A stretch of DNA of 64,000 nucleotides, taken from assembly GCA_905480145.1 (NCBI GenBank), contig CAJQPA010000008.1, forward strand, positions 1-64,000, given 5' to 3'. The translations under genes and the position numbers were made by a program. Under the pieces are notes generated by a model. The model had not been told where the DNA came from and did not search any database. It saw only the letters and a list, made by a program, of their open reading frames with translations. Shown here piece after piece: positions 19,128-26,292 of this stretch; the stretch's first letter is position 1; each line of letters begins with the position of its first letter. This DNA is from an uncultured Flavobacteriales bacterium. GTDB taxonomy: Bacteria; Bacteroidota; Bacteroidia; Flavobacteriales_D; Crocinitomicaceae.

Positions 19128-20765
19128 ATGAAACATTTAATTTTTCTAGCATTTACTTTAACTTCAATTTTGTCTTTTGGGCAGTCTATTAATGTTATTG
19201 ATAGCCTTGAAATGCAAAGTCTTGATCCTGATAATTTCGAATATGTCAATATTAGTGTTGAAAATGAATTAGTAATCGAATCCGCTTCATCCATACTAGT
19301 TGATATGAGTTTATTGGATGTTTCGATAGCAACTGACTCGGTTCATGTTGAATTTAGAAAAGAGAATGACTTTCAAGTTTTTAAGATGACGAGTCCACAG
19401 CCATTCATGATAAATGATTTAGATTCATCTGTGAATGTTTCAATAATGATGTTTGCTAATGGGGATACTTTAAAATTTAAGTCAACTAATTCAGATGTTG
19501 TAAAATTAAAGATTGATAGGAGGGAACGACCTACTTTTGCTTCTGATACTATTGTTTTTGGTATTTTGGCTTTAGTATTAGGTTTCATATTTTATACGTC
19601 TAGTCTTCAAAAGAAAGGATGGCAGAAATTTTATATGTTCGTTCCAGCTTTATTACTTTGTTATTTGATACCTGCAATACTTGACTCAATGGGATTGATA
19701 TCCAAAGAGTATTCTAGTCTTTATACAATGGCGAAAAATTACTTGCTTCCCGGAGCACTAATTTTAATGACAATTGGTATTGATTTCAAGGGAATAATTA
19801 ATCTTGGGCCAAAAGCACTAATAATGTTCTTAACAGCCACAGTGGGTATTATTATCGGTGGACCGTTGGCTATTATTATTTATTCATATATCGACCCGTC
19901 AGTTGTTGGTGGCATAGGTGATCAAGCAGCTTGGAGAGGTTTTGCAACATTAGCAGGTAGTTGGATTGGTGGTGGTGCAAACCAGGCCGCTATGCTTGAA
20001 ACGTATGGTTATAATCAAGAATTTTACGGTAAGATGGTGACCGTTGATATTGTAGTTGCAAATTTATGGATGGCATTCTTACTTTGGGGTGCGGCACGAG
20101 CCCATAAGTTTGACAAGTGGTTAAAGGCTGATACTTCATCGATTGATGAGCTAAAAGTTACAATGAGTAAGTACCAAGCGTCAATTGCTAAAGTTCCGAC
20201 ATTAGCCGATTACATGGTGTTAGCTGCATTAACTTTTGGTATGGTTGCAGTTTCTCATTACAGCGGAAAGTGGATAGCAGGATTGATGGGAGATTGGTTA
20301 GGGCAAGAATCTCCGTTCAGTAGTTCGTTTTTCTGGTTAGTAGTTTTGGCAACAACTGGTGGTTTAATAATGTCAGCAACAAAACTTCGCAAATATGAAG
20401 GAGTTGGTGCTTCAAAAATTGGAAGTGTTTTTATCTACATTCTAGTTGCAACGATAGGAATGAAAATGGAATTAGAGAAAGCTGTTGAAGAACCGCAATT
20501 AATTTTAGTAGGAATCATTTGGATGTTGATTCATGTTACAATTCTATTTATTGTTGCTAAAATAATTAAAGCACCATTTTTCTTTGTTGCTGTAGGTTCT
20601 AAAGCTAATATTGGGGGAGCAGCATCTGCGCCCATTGTGGCTGCAGCATTCCACCCTTCATTAGCAAGTGTTGGGGCTATTTTAGCTGTTCTTGGGTATG
20701 CCTTAGGAACATACGGTGCGATATTGTGCGCAGAGATGATGGCTGCCGTTTCGCCAGTTATGTAA
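19128..20765 (+). CDS. DUF819 family membrane protein with N-terminal periplasmic domain
   Basis: The 545-residue protein starts with a cleavable signal (MKHLIFLAFTLTSILSFG, mature Gln19). Next comes a polar, beta-rich segment of ~115 residues, then ~400 residues with about ten membrane helices typical of DUF819 (YjcL-like) proteins, including GSWIGGGANQAAM and VGSKANIGGAASAPIVAA, glycine-rich re-entrant-looking motifs. DUF819 proteins are usually ~380-400 residues, so the N-terminal domain is an addition. They are thought to be transporters, but no substrate is established. Position after the POT pair hints at peptide or amino-acid traffic. It is separated from the POT operon by a terminator. 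Confidence 0.8.
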   Translation: MKHLIFLAFTLTSILSFGQSINVIDSLEMQSLDPDNFEYVNISVENELVIESASSILVDMSLLDVSIATDSVHVEFRKENDFQVFKMTSPQPFMINDLDSSVNVSIMMFANGDTLKFKSTNSDVVKLKIDRRERPTFASDTIVFGILALVLGFIFYTSSLQKKGWQKFYMFVPALLLCYLIPAILDSMGLISKEYSSLYTMAKNYLLPGALILMTIGIDFKGIINLGPKALIMFLTATVGIIIGGPLAIIIYSYIDPSVVGGIGDQAAWRGFATLAGSWIGGGANQAAMLETYGYNQEFYGKMVTVDIVVANLWMAFLLWGAARAHKFDKWLKADTSSIDELKVTMSKYQASIAKVPTLADYMVLAALTFGMVAVSHYSGKWIAGLMGDWLGQESPFSSSFFWLVVLATTGGLIMSATKLRKYEGVGASKIGSVFIYILVATIGMKMELEKAVEEPQLILVGIIWMLIHVTILFIVAKIIKAPFFFVAVGSKANIGGAASAPIVAAAFHPSLASVGAILAVLGYALGTYGAILCAEMMAAVSPVM

Positions 20766-20794
20766 TTTTGAAAAGAGAAAAAGAGTGGTAAGTA

Positions 20795-21928
20795 TTAAAA
20801 TTTTAAACTTGTAGAATCAATCATTGTAACCCATTGTTTCATTTTCTTTTGAATCACACGAAAGTGATGTTTGTCTTCTTCTGTAACAAATGTTATCGCC
20901 TCACCAGGATTCTCAGCCCGACCTGTTCTACCTATTCGATGAATAAAATCTTTTGGAGAACGAGGTAATTCATAATTAATCACATACGGAAGAAATTCAA
21001 TATCAATACCTCTAGCAAGAAGATCTGTTGTCACAAGAACAGGCAGATGCCCAGCTTTAAAAGTTGATAAGCTTTCACTTCTTGATCCTTGACTTTTCTT
21101 ACTGTGTATGGCTCTCGCGTTTACACCATTCTTGCGAAGTTTAAGCGTTACTTGGTCCGCTTGATAAACTGAAGATGTGAAAATTAAGACTTGCTTCATG
21201 TCTTTTTCTTTGATCAAATATCGCAGTAGAGGACCCTTTTTCTCGGCGTCAACGTGATACCCAACTTGCTGAATCAAATGTTCTTCTTCTTCCAAGGATT
21301 CAATCTCAATGATTGATGGATTTGATAGTAATCCTTTTTCAATATTCTTGACGTCTGGGCTAAGAGTTGCTGAGAATAGCAAGTTTTGTCTTTTCTTAGG
21401 AAGTAAATCAAAAATTTGATTCATTTCTTCTCTAAATCCTAAGTTCAATATTTTATCCGCCTCATCTAATACTAAAGTTTCAACCGCGTCTAGATGAACA
21501 GCATTTGAACGAGACAATTCCAATAATCGACCAGGTGTTGCAACAAGAACATTAATATTGTTCATTGACTTCATTTGAGGGTTAATAGATACACCTCCAA
21601 AAACAGCCTTTGATTTAAAATGGAATGGTAATGCTTCGCCAAATTCCTTAAAGACTTCTTCAACTTGAATGGCCAATTCTCGAGTAGGGACTACAACTAA
21701 AACATTAATATGGCGATTCTTAACGACTGTCTTACCTTCAATATTCATTAAAATAGGAAGAACATAACTTGCCGTTTTTCCAGATCCTGTTTTTGCAATT
21801 CCCAGAACATCTTTTTTTGCCAGTACAACTGGTATTGCTTGTTCCTGAATAGGGTAGGGAGTCTTGAAGTTTTTAGCTTCTAGTGCTTTTACAAGAAATG
21901 GAGATAATCCTAAAGAGTCGAATGACAT
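20795..21928 (-). CDS. DEAD-box ATP-dependent RNA helicase
   Basis: This 377-residue protein is a minimal DEAD-box helicase. The Q motif is FKTPYPIQEQAIP, motif I AKTGSGKT at 45-52, motif Ib TPGR, motif II DEAD at 154-157, motif III SAT at 185-187, and motif VI HRIGRTGRAE. It stops soon after the second RecA lobe and lacks the basic or DbpA-type RNA-binding tail seen in RhlE, DbpA or DeaD. Members unwind short RNA duplexes in ribosome assembly or mRNA turnover. A TAACTTTG -7 box lies 23 bases upstream. It converges on the DUF819 gene with a 29-base gap and no visible terminator. Confidence 0.93.
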   Translation of the reverse strand: MSFDSLGLSPFLVKALEAKNFKTPYPIQEQAIPVVLAKKDVLGIAKTGSGKTASYVLPILMNIEGKTVVKNRHINVLVVVPTRELAIQVEEVFKEFGEALPFHFKSKAVFGGVSINPQMKSMNNINVLVATPGRLLELSRSNAVHLDAVETLVLDEADKILNLGFREEMNQIFDLLPKKRQNLLFSATLSPDVKNIEKGLLSNPSIIEIESLEEEEHLIQQVGYHVDAEKKGPLLRYLIKEKDMKQVLIFTSSVYQADQVTLKLRKNGVNARAIHSKKSQGSRSESLSTFKAGHLPVLVTTDLLARGIDIEFLPYVINYELPRSPKDFIHRIGRTGRAENPGEAITFVTEEDKHHFRVIQKKMKQWVTMIDSTSLKF

Positions 21929-21951
21929 ATAGCGTATTGTTTAATTTGATG

Positions 21952-21959
21952 CAAAGTTA
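21952..21959 (-). promoter_or_regulatory. candidate -7 box TAACTTTG for the DEAD-box helicase
   Basis: An exact TAnnTTTG match on the minus strand lies 23 bases upstream of the ATG at 21928. Confidence 0.45.
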
Positions 21960-22010
21960 ATTCTACCAAATTAGAAAGCTCTCAAATAGTCAAAAAATAT
22001 ATGAATTGAT

Positions 22011-22400
22011 TTAAGCGAGTTTTTTCTTGTCCAAAAGTTCATTGAGTTCAAACAACTTTGTTTTAAGATGATTTTCATTAATTGGCTTAAATACAAAGCC
22101 AGCTGGGTTAACAGATCTTGCTCTGTTTAAGGTTGACTCATCTGAGTTTCCGGTAAGAAACAAGACTGGGATATCATACTTTTGATTGATCAATTCTGTC
22201 GTTATTATTCCATCTTTATCTCCAGCAATACCAATATCCATCAATATTATTTCAGGTTTAAAATCATTTACTTTTTGAAGAGCTTGTTCACACGTTCTTG
22301 CTTCTCCAACGACATCGAAACCAAGGCTTGTGATAATTTTATTCAAAAACATTTGAATTATCATGTCGTCTTCTACTATTAATATTCTCTTTAATCCCAT
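22011..22400 (-). CDS. single-domain response regulator (CheY-like receiver)
   Basis: This 129-residue protein is a lone receiver domain. Acidic pocket residues are Glu10/Asp11/Asp12, the phosphoacceptor is Asp55 in ILMDIGIAGDKDG, the conserved Thr is in LFLTGN and the Lys in VFKPIN. There is no output domain, so it must act through protein contacts or a phosphorelay. It begins 3 bases after the HisKA_2 kinase gene and is surely its co-transcribed partner. The LMDIGIxGDxDG variant is the form seen in receivers paired with HisKA_2/HWE kinases. Its downstream target is not encoded nearby. Confidence 0.93.
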   Translation of the reverse strand: MGLKRILIVEDDMIIQMFLNKIITSLGFDVVGEARTCEQALQKVNDFKPEIILMDIGIAGDKDGIITTELINQKYDIPVLFLTGNSDESTLNRARSVNPAGFVFKPINENHLKTKLFELNELLDKKKLA

Positions 22401-22403
22401 AAT

Positions 22404-23333
22404 TTAATAAATTGATTCAATTTCTTGAAAAATAAGCATGTAATTAGTTCCGCGTGTTCCATTTATTTTTTCGATGCTTCCCTTTAACTGTATAGAAAGC
22501 TTATGCATTAACATAAGTCCTAATGAATTAGGGTTTCTAAAAGTAACATCATCTCTAAAGCCTGAGCCATTATCCCCAATTAACATTCTGAAATGATTGA
22601 GTCTTGTATTCTTAATCTCAATATGAATAACACCTTGGTCATCTCCTCTAATTCCATATTTTAGAGCATTTGTGATGATTTCATTAATTAATAATCCCAA
22701 TGGTATAGCGGTATCCATATTTAAATATACATCATCTATAGAAATTCTTAGCTGTACATTACTATTATTTCCTTTCATAGAAACAATGAGTCCTGCTACT
22801 AATTTTTTTGTATAGCCATTAAAATCAATTTTCGAAATATCACTCGATTTATACAATGTGTCGTGAATCATTGCCAAAGAATTGATTCTATATTGACTAT
22901 ACCTGAATAGCATTTTTGTTGCTTTATCCTCTATAAAACCACTTTGAAGACTTAGTAGACTTGTGATAATTTGTAAGTTATTTTTCACGCGATGATGAAT
23001 CTCTTTTAGGAGTGATTCTTTTTCAGAATTCAATTGGGTCAAGTTTTTATTGACCTCTTCCAGTTTGTTATTTCTTTGTTGAATGTCTTTTTGATGAGAT
23101 TTGTGGATACGACTATATGTCCACCAGAGGATGCAAGCACTTAAACTGATAACAAAAGGAGCCGAGTCAATTATGTATAAAAGAGGAAACTGCTGATGCA
23201 GTGCAATAATTGAATGAGATTCCCCTGAAGGAAGCAGTAGATAAATACAAATAAGATAGGATAGTATAGGGAATATGGCCCCTAGTAGAAAGCCTAATGT
23301 AGCATACAAGAAAATGTAACGAGTTTTTCGCAT
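22404..23333 (-). CDS. membrane sensor histidine kinase (HisKA_2 type)
   Basis: The 309-residue kinase has two N-terminal membrane helices (~9-34 and ~52-73) with a short extracytoplasmic loop between them, so it has little external sensing surface. A coiled coil (~80-108) leads to the HisKA_2 box LKEIHHRVKNNLQ, with the phosphoacceptor His at 113/114. The ATPase domain follows: LLINEIITNALKYG (N box), GDNGSGF (G1) and SLGLMLMHKLS. This family commonly works with receiver-only regulators, as here, where one starts 3 bases downstream. The signal is unknown. No promoter box was evident upstream. Confidence 0.92.
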   Translation of the reverse strand: MRKTRYIFLYATLGFLLGAIFPILSYLICIYLLLPSGESHSIIALHQQFPLLYIIDSAPFVISLSACILWWTYSRIHKSHQKDIQQRNNKLEEVNKNLTQLNSEKESLLKEIHHRVKNNLQIITSLLSLQSGFIEDKATKMLFRYSQYRINSLAMIHDTLYKSSDISKIDFNGYTKKLVAGLIVSMKGNNSNVQLRISIDDVYLNMDTAIPLGLLINEIITNALKYGIRGDDQGVIHIEIKNTRLNHFRMLIGDNGSGFRDDVTFRNPNSLGLMLMHKLSIQLKGSIEKINGTRGTNYMLIFQEIESIY

Positions 23334-23500
23334 CGCTTAATTAGTGAATAGATGAGTAATTTAATCAAATATTCACCAAAAGCAGAAAGATTTGGTCCTT
23401 CTTTAGCAAAAGCCAATTGTGGCTGAATATTTAAAGACAAAATAAAATTGTTGGCATAATTGCAGTTATTTGTATAGTATTGGGGTTTAAATAAAATATA

Positions 23501-24112
23501 ATGAGTTGGATTTACGGTCTTGATTTACTCGGAGTTTTCGTTTTCGCTATAAGCGGCGTTTTAACGGCTATAGATAATAAATTTGATGTAGTTGGTTCTG
23601 CAATTATTGGAATGGTAACAGCGATAGGTGGAGGCACTTTGAGGGATATTTTAATCGGTGAAACTCCTGTTGGTTGGATGAAGGATATGAACTATTTATT
23701 AGTTGTACTTGCTGCTCTAATTGTTTCATATTTATTTAAAAATAATATTATTCAACTAAAGAGAAGCATGTTTTTCTTCGATACTATTGGGATTGGTCTT
23801 TTTACTATTTTGGGTATTCAAAAAACAATGGATATTGGATTAAGTCCATTTGTTGCGCTGCTTATGGGAATAGTTACCGCAGTTTTTGGTGGTGTTTTAA
23901 GGGATGTTTTGACCAATGTTGTTCCTTTAGTTTTTAGAAAAGAAATTTATGCCACGGCATGTTTAGCAGGAGGGATATTATTTTTAGTCTTGTCCAATTT
24001 TTCAAATTATTTGAATCTGAACCTCGTTTCTGCTATGTTGGTTGTAGTCATTATTCGCTACTTGTCCGTAAAATTCAACTGGACTCTTCGAAAGTCAATT
24101 CGTAAAGACTAG
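23501..24112 (+). CDS. TRIC-type cation channel / UPF0126 (YadS-like) membrane protein
   Basis: This 203-residue protein has about seven membrane helices arranged as two related halves. The first half carries VTAIGGGTLRDILIGETPVGW and the second VTAVFGGVLRDVLTNVVPLVF; the paired GGxxRD motifs are the hallmark of the UPF0126 / glycine-transporter fold, which is related to trimeric intracellular cation channels. Bacterial members have been linked to cation passage and to glycine. The length is normal for the family. Its stop codon shares a CTAG palindrome with the stop of the convergent ABC gene, so the two genes overlap by four bases. Confidence 0.9.
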   Translation: MSWIYGLDLLGVFVFAISGVLTAIDNKFDVVGSAIIGMVTAIGGGTLRDILIGETPVGWMKDMNYLLVVLAALIVSYLFKNNIIQLKRSMFFFDTIGIGLFTILGIQKTMDIGLSPFVALLMGIVTAVFGGVLRDVLTNVVPLVFRKEIYATACLAGGILFLVLSNFSNYLNLNLVSAMLVVVIIRYLSVKFNWTLRKSIRKD

Positions 24113-25926
24113 GATTTTACCTCTTGCAGGTGCACTAAATTCGAGTAGGTTCCATTAAGATCGATCAATTGATCGTGCTTTCCTTCTTCAATTATTTGGC
24201 CGTTTTCAATGACTAATATTTTATCTGCTTTCTTTATAGTTGATAGGCGGTGAGCAATGACAAAAGATGTTCTACCTTCCATGAGTGTGCTCAGCGCATT
24301 TTGAACTTCTTTTTCAGATTCTGAATCCAGTGCAGATGTCGCTTCATCTAGAATGAGAATTTTAGGATCTTTCAAAATTGCTCTGGCAATCGCAATTCGT
24401 TGTTTTTGTCCTCCAGAAAGTTGTATACCTCTATCGCCAACTTCCGTCTCTAGTTTTTCAGGGAAACTATCAATAAAGCCAAGAGCATTCGCTTTTCTTG
24501 CTGCATCAATTACTTCTTCATCAGTCGCATCTATTTTCCCGAAGCAAATATTTTCTTTAATTGTACCAGCAAAAAGAATAACTTCTTGTGGCACAATTGC
24601 CAAATGAGAACGCAAATGGTTGGTTTCTATTTCTGAAATATTTACCCCGTTAAATTGAATATCACCTTTTGTTGCACCATAGTAATTTAGCAAGAGCGAA
24701 GCTATCGTAGATTTACCTCCACCGGAGGCACCAACCAATGCTATTGTTTGATTTTCTTTTACGCTGAAGTTAATGTCTGATAGAACTTGAACGTCCATTC
24801 TTTGAGGATAACTGAAGTTGATACCGTTAAACAACACTTCTCCAGTAATTTCAGGTTTTTCTTTTCCTGTATGCAGTTCATTTTCATTTTCTGTTGATAT
24901 AATATTCATCAAGTTTTCGGTAGAACCAATCGCTTTTTGGATGTTCGCATACATGTCAGGAAGTGAACTAAAAGAAGCTGCCATCATTACCGTGAACATA
25001 ACAAATGAAAAGAAATCTCCCCTTGCCAATTCAGGGTTTACTCCTTGAGTCATTAATAAACCTTGCCAAATTATGAATACCATCGCCCCAAACATTGTAA
25101 AAATGATGAACGAAATAAATATTCCTCTCCAAAGACCACTTTTGATTGTTAATGCTCGAATATTGTTAATTATTGTGGAATATTTCCCTAACATGAAACT
25201 CTCATTTGTGAAAGATTTAACATTTGAAATCCCCATCAAAGATTCCTCTAAAACAACATTAGAAGCAGCCGCTTCATCTTGTGCGGCTTTGGAAAGTTTT
25301 TTAATGAATTTTCCAAAGACAATTGCGATGACAATTATAACAGGCAATGTACCAAGCATTATTAAGGCAAGTTTTAGAGATATGAAAGCCAAAAAAGCAA
25401 TACCACCAATAATGATTACTAATTGTCTGAAGAATTCAGCGATTGTAGTTTGCAGTGTTGCCTGAATTTGAGTAATATCTGATGAGATTCTGCTTGTCAA
25501 TTCTCCAACTTTGTTTTTGTTGAAAAAGTCCATTGGCATATATATTAATCTTTCAAATGCATTTTTACGAATATCACGAAGTGTGTTCTCCGTTACGTTC
25601 GTAAATAAAACTACTCTAAAAAAAGAGAAAACAGATTGCAAGGCAAAAATTATGAATAGGGCGAAGGCAAATGAGTTAACAGTATCTAGTGTTAAAAAGC
25701 TAAGCATCCCTTTCATTGAACTGTCATCTCCAGTTTCACCTCCAAGTAACTGTCCCAGTAGAAGAGGGAATAGGAGTCCTATTAAGCTTGATAATACAAG
25801 AAAAATCCAACCTAATATAAACTGTCCTCTATATGGGCGCATGTAGGAAAAAATTCTTTTTGCTTTTTGGACACTTTCCTTAGATAGTTTCTCTCGCTTT
25901 TCCTTTTTATTGTTTGGTCTAAACAT
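24109..25926 (-). CDS. ABC exporter, fused permease and ATPase (MsbA/LmrA-like)
   Basis: The 605-residue half-transporter has an N-terminal six-helix ABC-exporter membrane domain (~30-345) and a C-terminal ATPase. ATPase motifs: Walker A GASGGGKST, Q loop IVPQEVILF, signature LSGGQKQRIAIARAIL, Walker B ILILDEATSALD, and switch His in VIAHRLSTI. It should work as a homodimer exporting lipids or drugs; in Bacteroidota such genes are often labelled MsbA-like, but the substrate cannot be fixed here. A charged start (NNKKEKREKLSKESVQKAK) precedes the elbow helix. The gene is divergent from rpmH and a TAATTTTG box lies 24 bases upstream. Confidence 0.93.
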   Translation of the reverse strand: MFRPNNKKEKREKLSKESVQKAKRIFSYMRPYRGQFILGWIFLVLSSLIGLLFPLLLGQLLGGETGDDSSMKGMLSFLTLDTVNSFAFALFIIFALQSVFSFFRVVLFTNVTENTLRDIRKNAFERLIYMPMDFFNKNKVGELTSRISSDITQIQATLQTTIAEFFRQLVIIIGGIAFLAFISLKLALIMLGTLPVIIVIAIVFGKFIKKLSKAAQDEAAASNVVLEESLMGISNVKSFTNESFMLGKYSTIINNIRALTIKSGLWRGIFISFIIFTMFGAMVFIIWQGLLMTQGVNPELARGDFFSFVMFTVMMAASFSSLPDMYANIQKAIGSTENLMNIISTENENELHTGKEKPEITGEVLFNGINFSYPQRMDVQVLSDINFSVKENQTIALVGASGGGKSTIASLLLNYYGATKGDIQFNGVNISEIETNHLRSHLAIVPQEVILFAGTIKENICFGKIDATDEEVIDAARKANALGFIDSFPEKLETEVGDRGIQLSGGQKQRIAIARAILKDPKILILDEATSALDSESEKEVQNALSTLMEGRTSFVIAHRLSTIKKADKILVIENGQIIEEGKHDQLIDLNGTYSNLVHLQEVKS

Positions 25927-25950
25927 GTATTTTCATTAGTTTTAACTCTA

Positions 25951-25958
25951 CAAAATTA
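25951..25958 (-). promoter_or_regulatory. candidate -7 box TAATTTTG for the ABC exporter
   Basis: An exact TAnnTTTG match on the minus strand lies 24 bases upstream of the start at 25926, in the divergent gap shared with rpmH. Confidence 0.4.
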
Positions 25959-26006
25959 ATACAATTGGATGAACGGAATCTTTTTTAGTAATTTTTATGT
26001 AAACCT

Positions 26007-26036
26007 TTTGCAAACTAGAAAAAATCATTACCTTTG
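26007..26036 (+). promoter_or_regulatory. Bacteroidota-type promoter of rpmH
   Basis: TTTG (26007-26010), an 18-base spacer and TACCTTTG (26029-26036) fit the Bacteroidota sigma-A consensus at both elements. It is the cleanest promoter in the window, as expected for a ribosomal protein gene. Transcription should start near 26042, giving a leader of ~34 bases. Confidence 0.8.
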
Positions 26037-26075
26037 CAGTTCGAAATTTGAATATAAAGATTAATAAAATATATT

Positions 26076-26237
26076 ATGAGTAAAAGAACTTTTCAGCCGT
26101 CAGTAAGAAAAAGAAGAAACAAACACGGATTCCGCAGTAGAATGGCTACTAAGAATGGAAGAAAATTGTTAGCTGCTCGTCGTCGTAAAGGGAGAAGCAA
26201 ATTAACGGTTTCTTGTGAAGGAATGCACAAAAAATAG
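26076..26237 (+). CDS. rpmH: 50S ribosomal protein L34
   Basis: A 53-residue ORF beginning [19 protein letters not shown] and continuing [20 protein letters not shown] is an unmistakable bL34. Slightly longer than the usual 44-46 residues, it has a Bacteroidota-style tail ([13 protein letters not shown]). In many bacteria rpmH is followed by rnpA and yidC; here it stands alone between a strong promoter and a strong terminator, and yidC is ~21 kb away. It is divergent from the ABC exporter and convergent with the SpoIIE phosphatase gene. Confidence 0.98.
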   Translation: MSKRTFQPSVRKRRNKHGFRSRMATKNGRKLLAARRRKGRSKLTVSCEGMHKK

Positions 26238-26258
26238 TCTTTCACTCAAAAATAATTG

Positions 26259-26290
26259 AACCGATACTCATTGAGTGTCGGTTTTTTTTT
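26259..26290 (+). terminator. rho-independent terminator of rpmH
   Basis: AACCGATACTC (26259-26269) pairs with GAGTGTCGGTT (26273-26283) around a three-base loop with one U-G pair, followed by a run of T. It ends just short of the stop of the convergent phosphatase gene. Confidence 0.88.
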
Positions 26291-26292
26291 GC

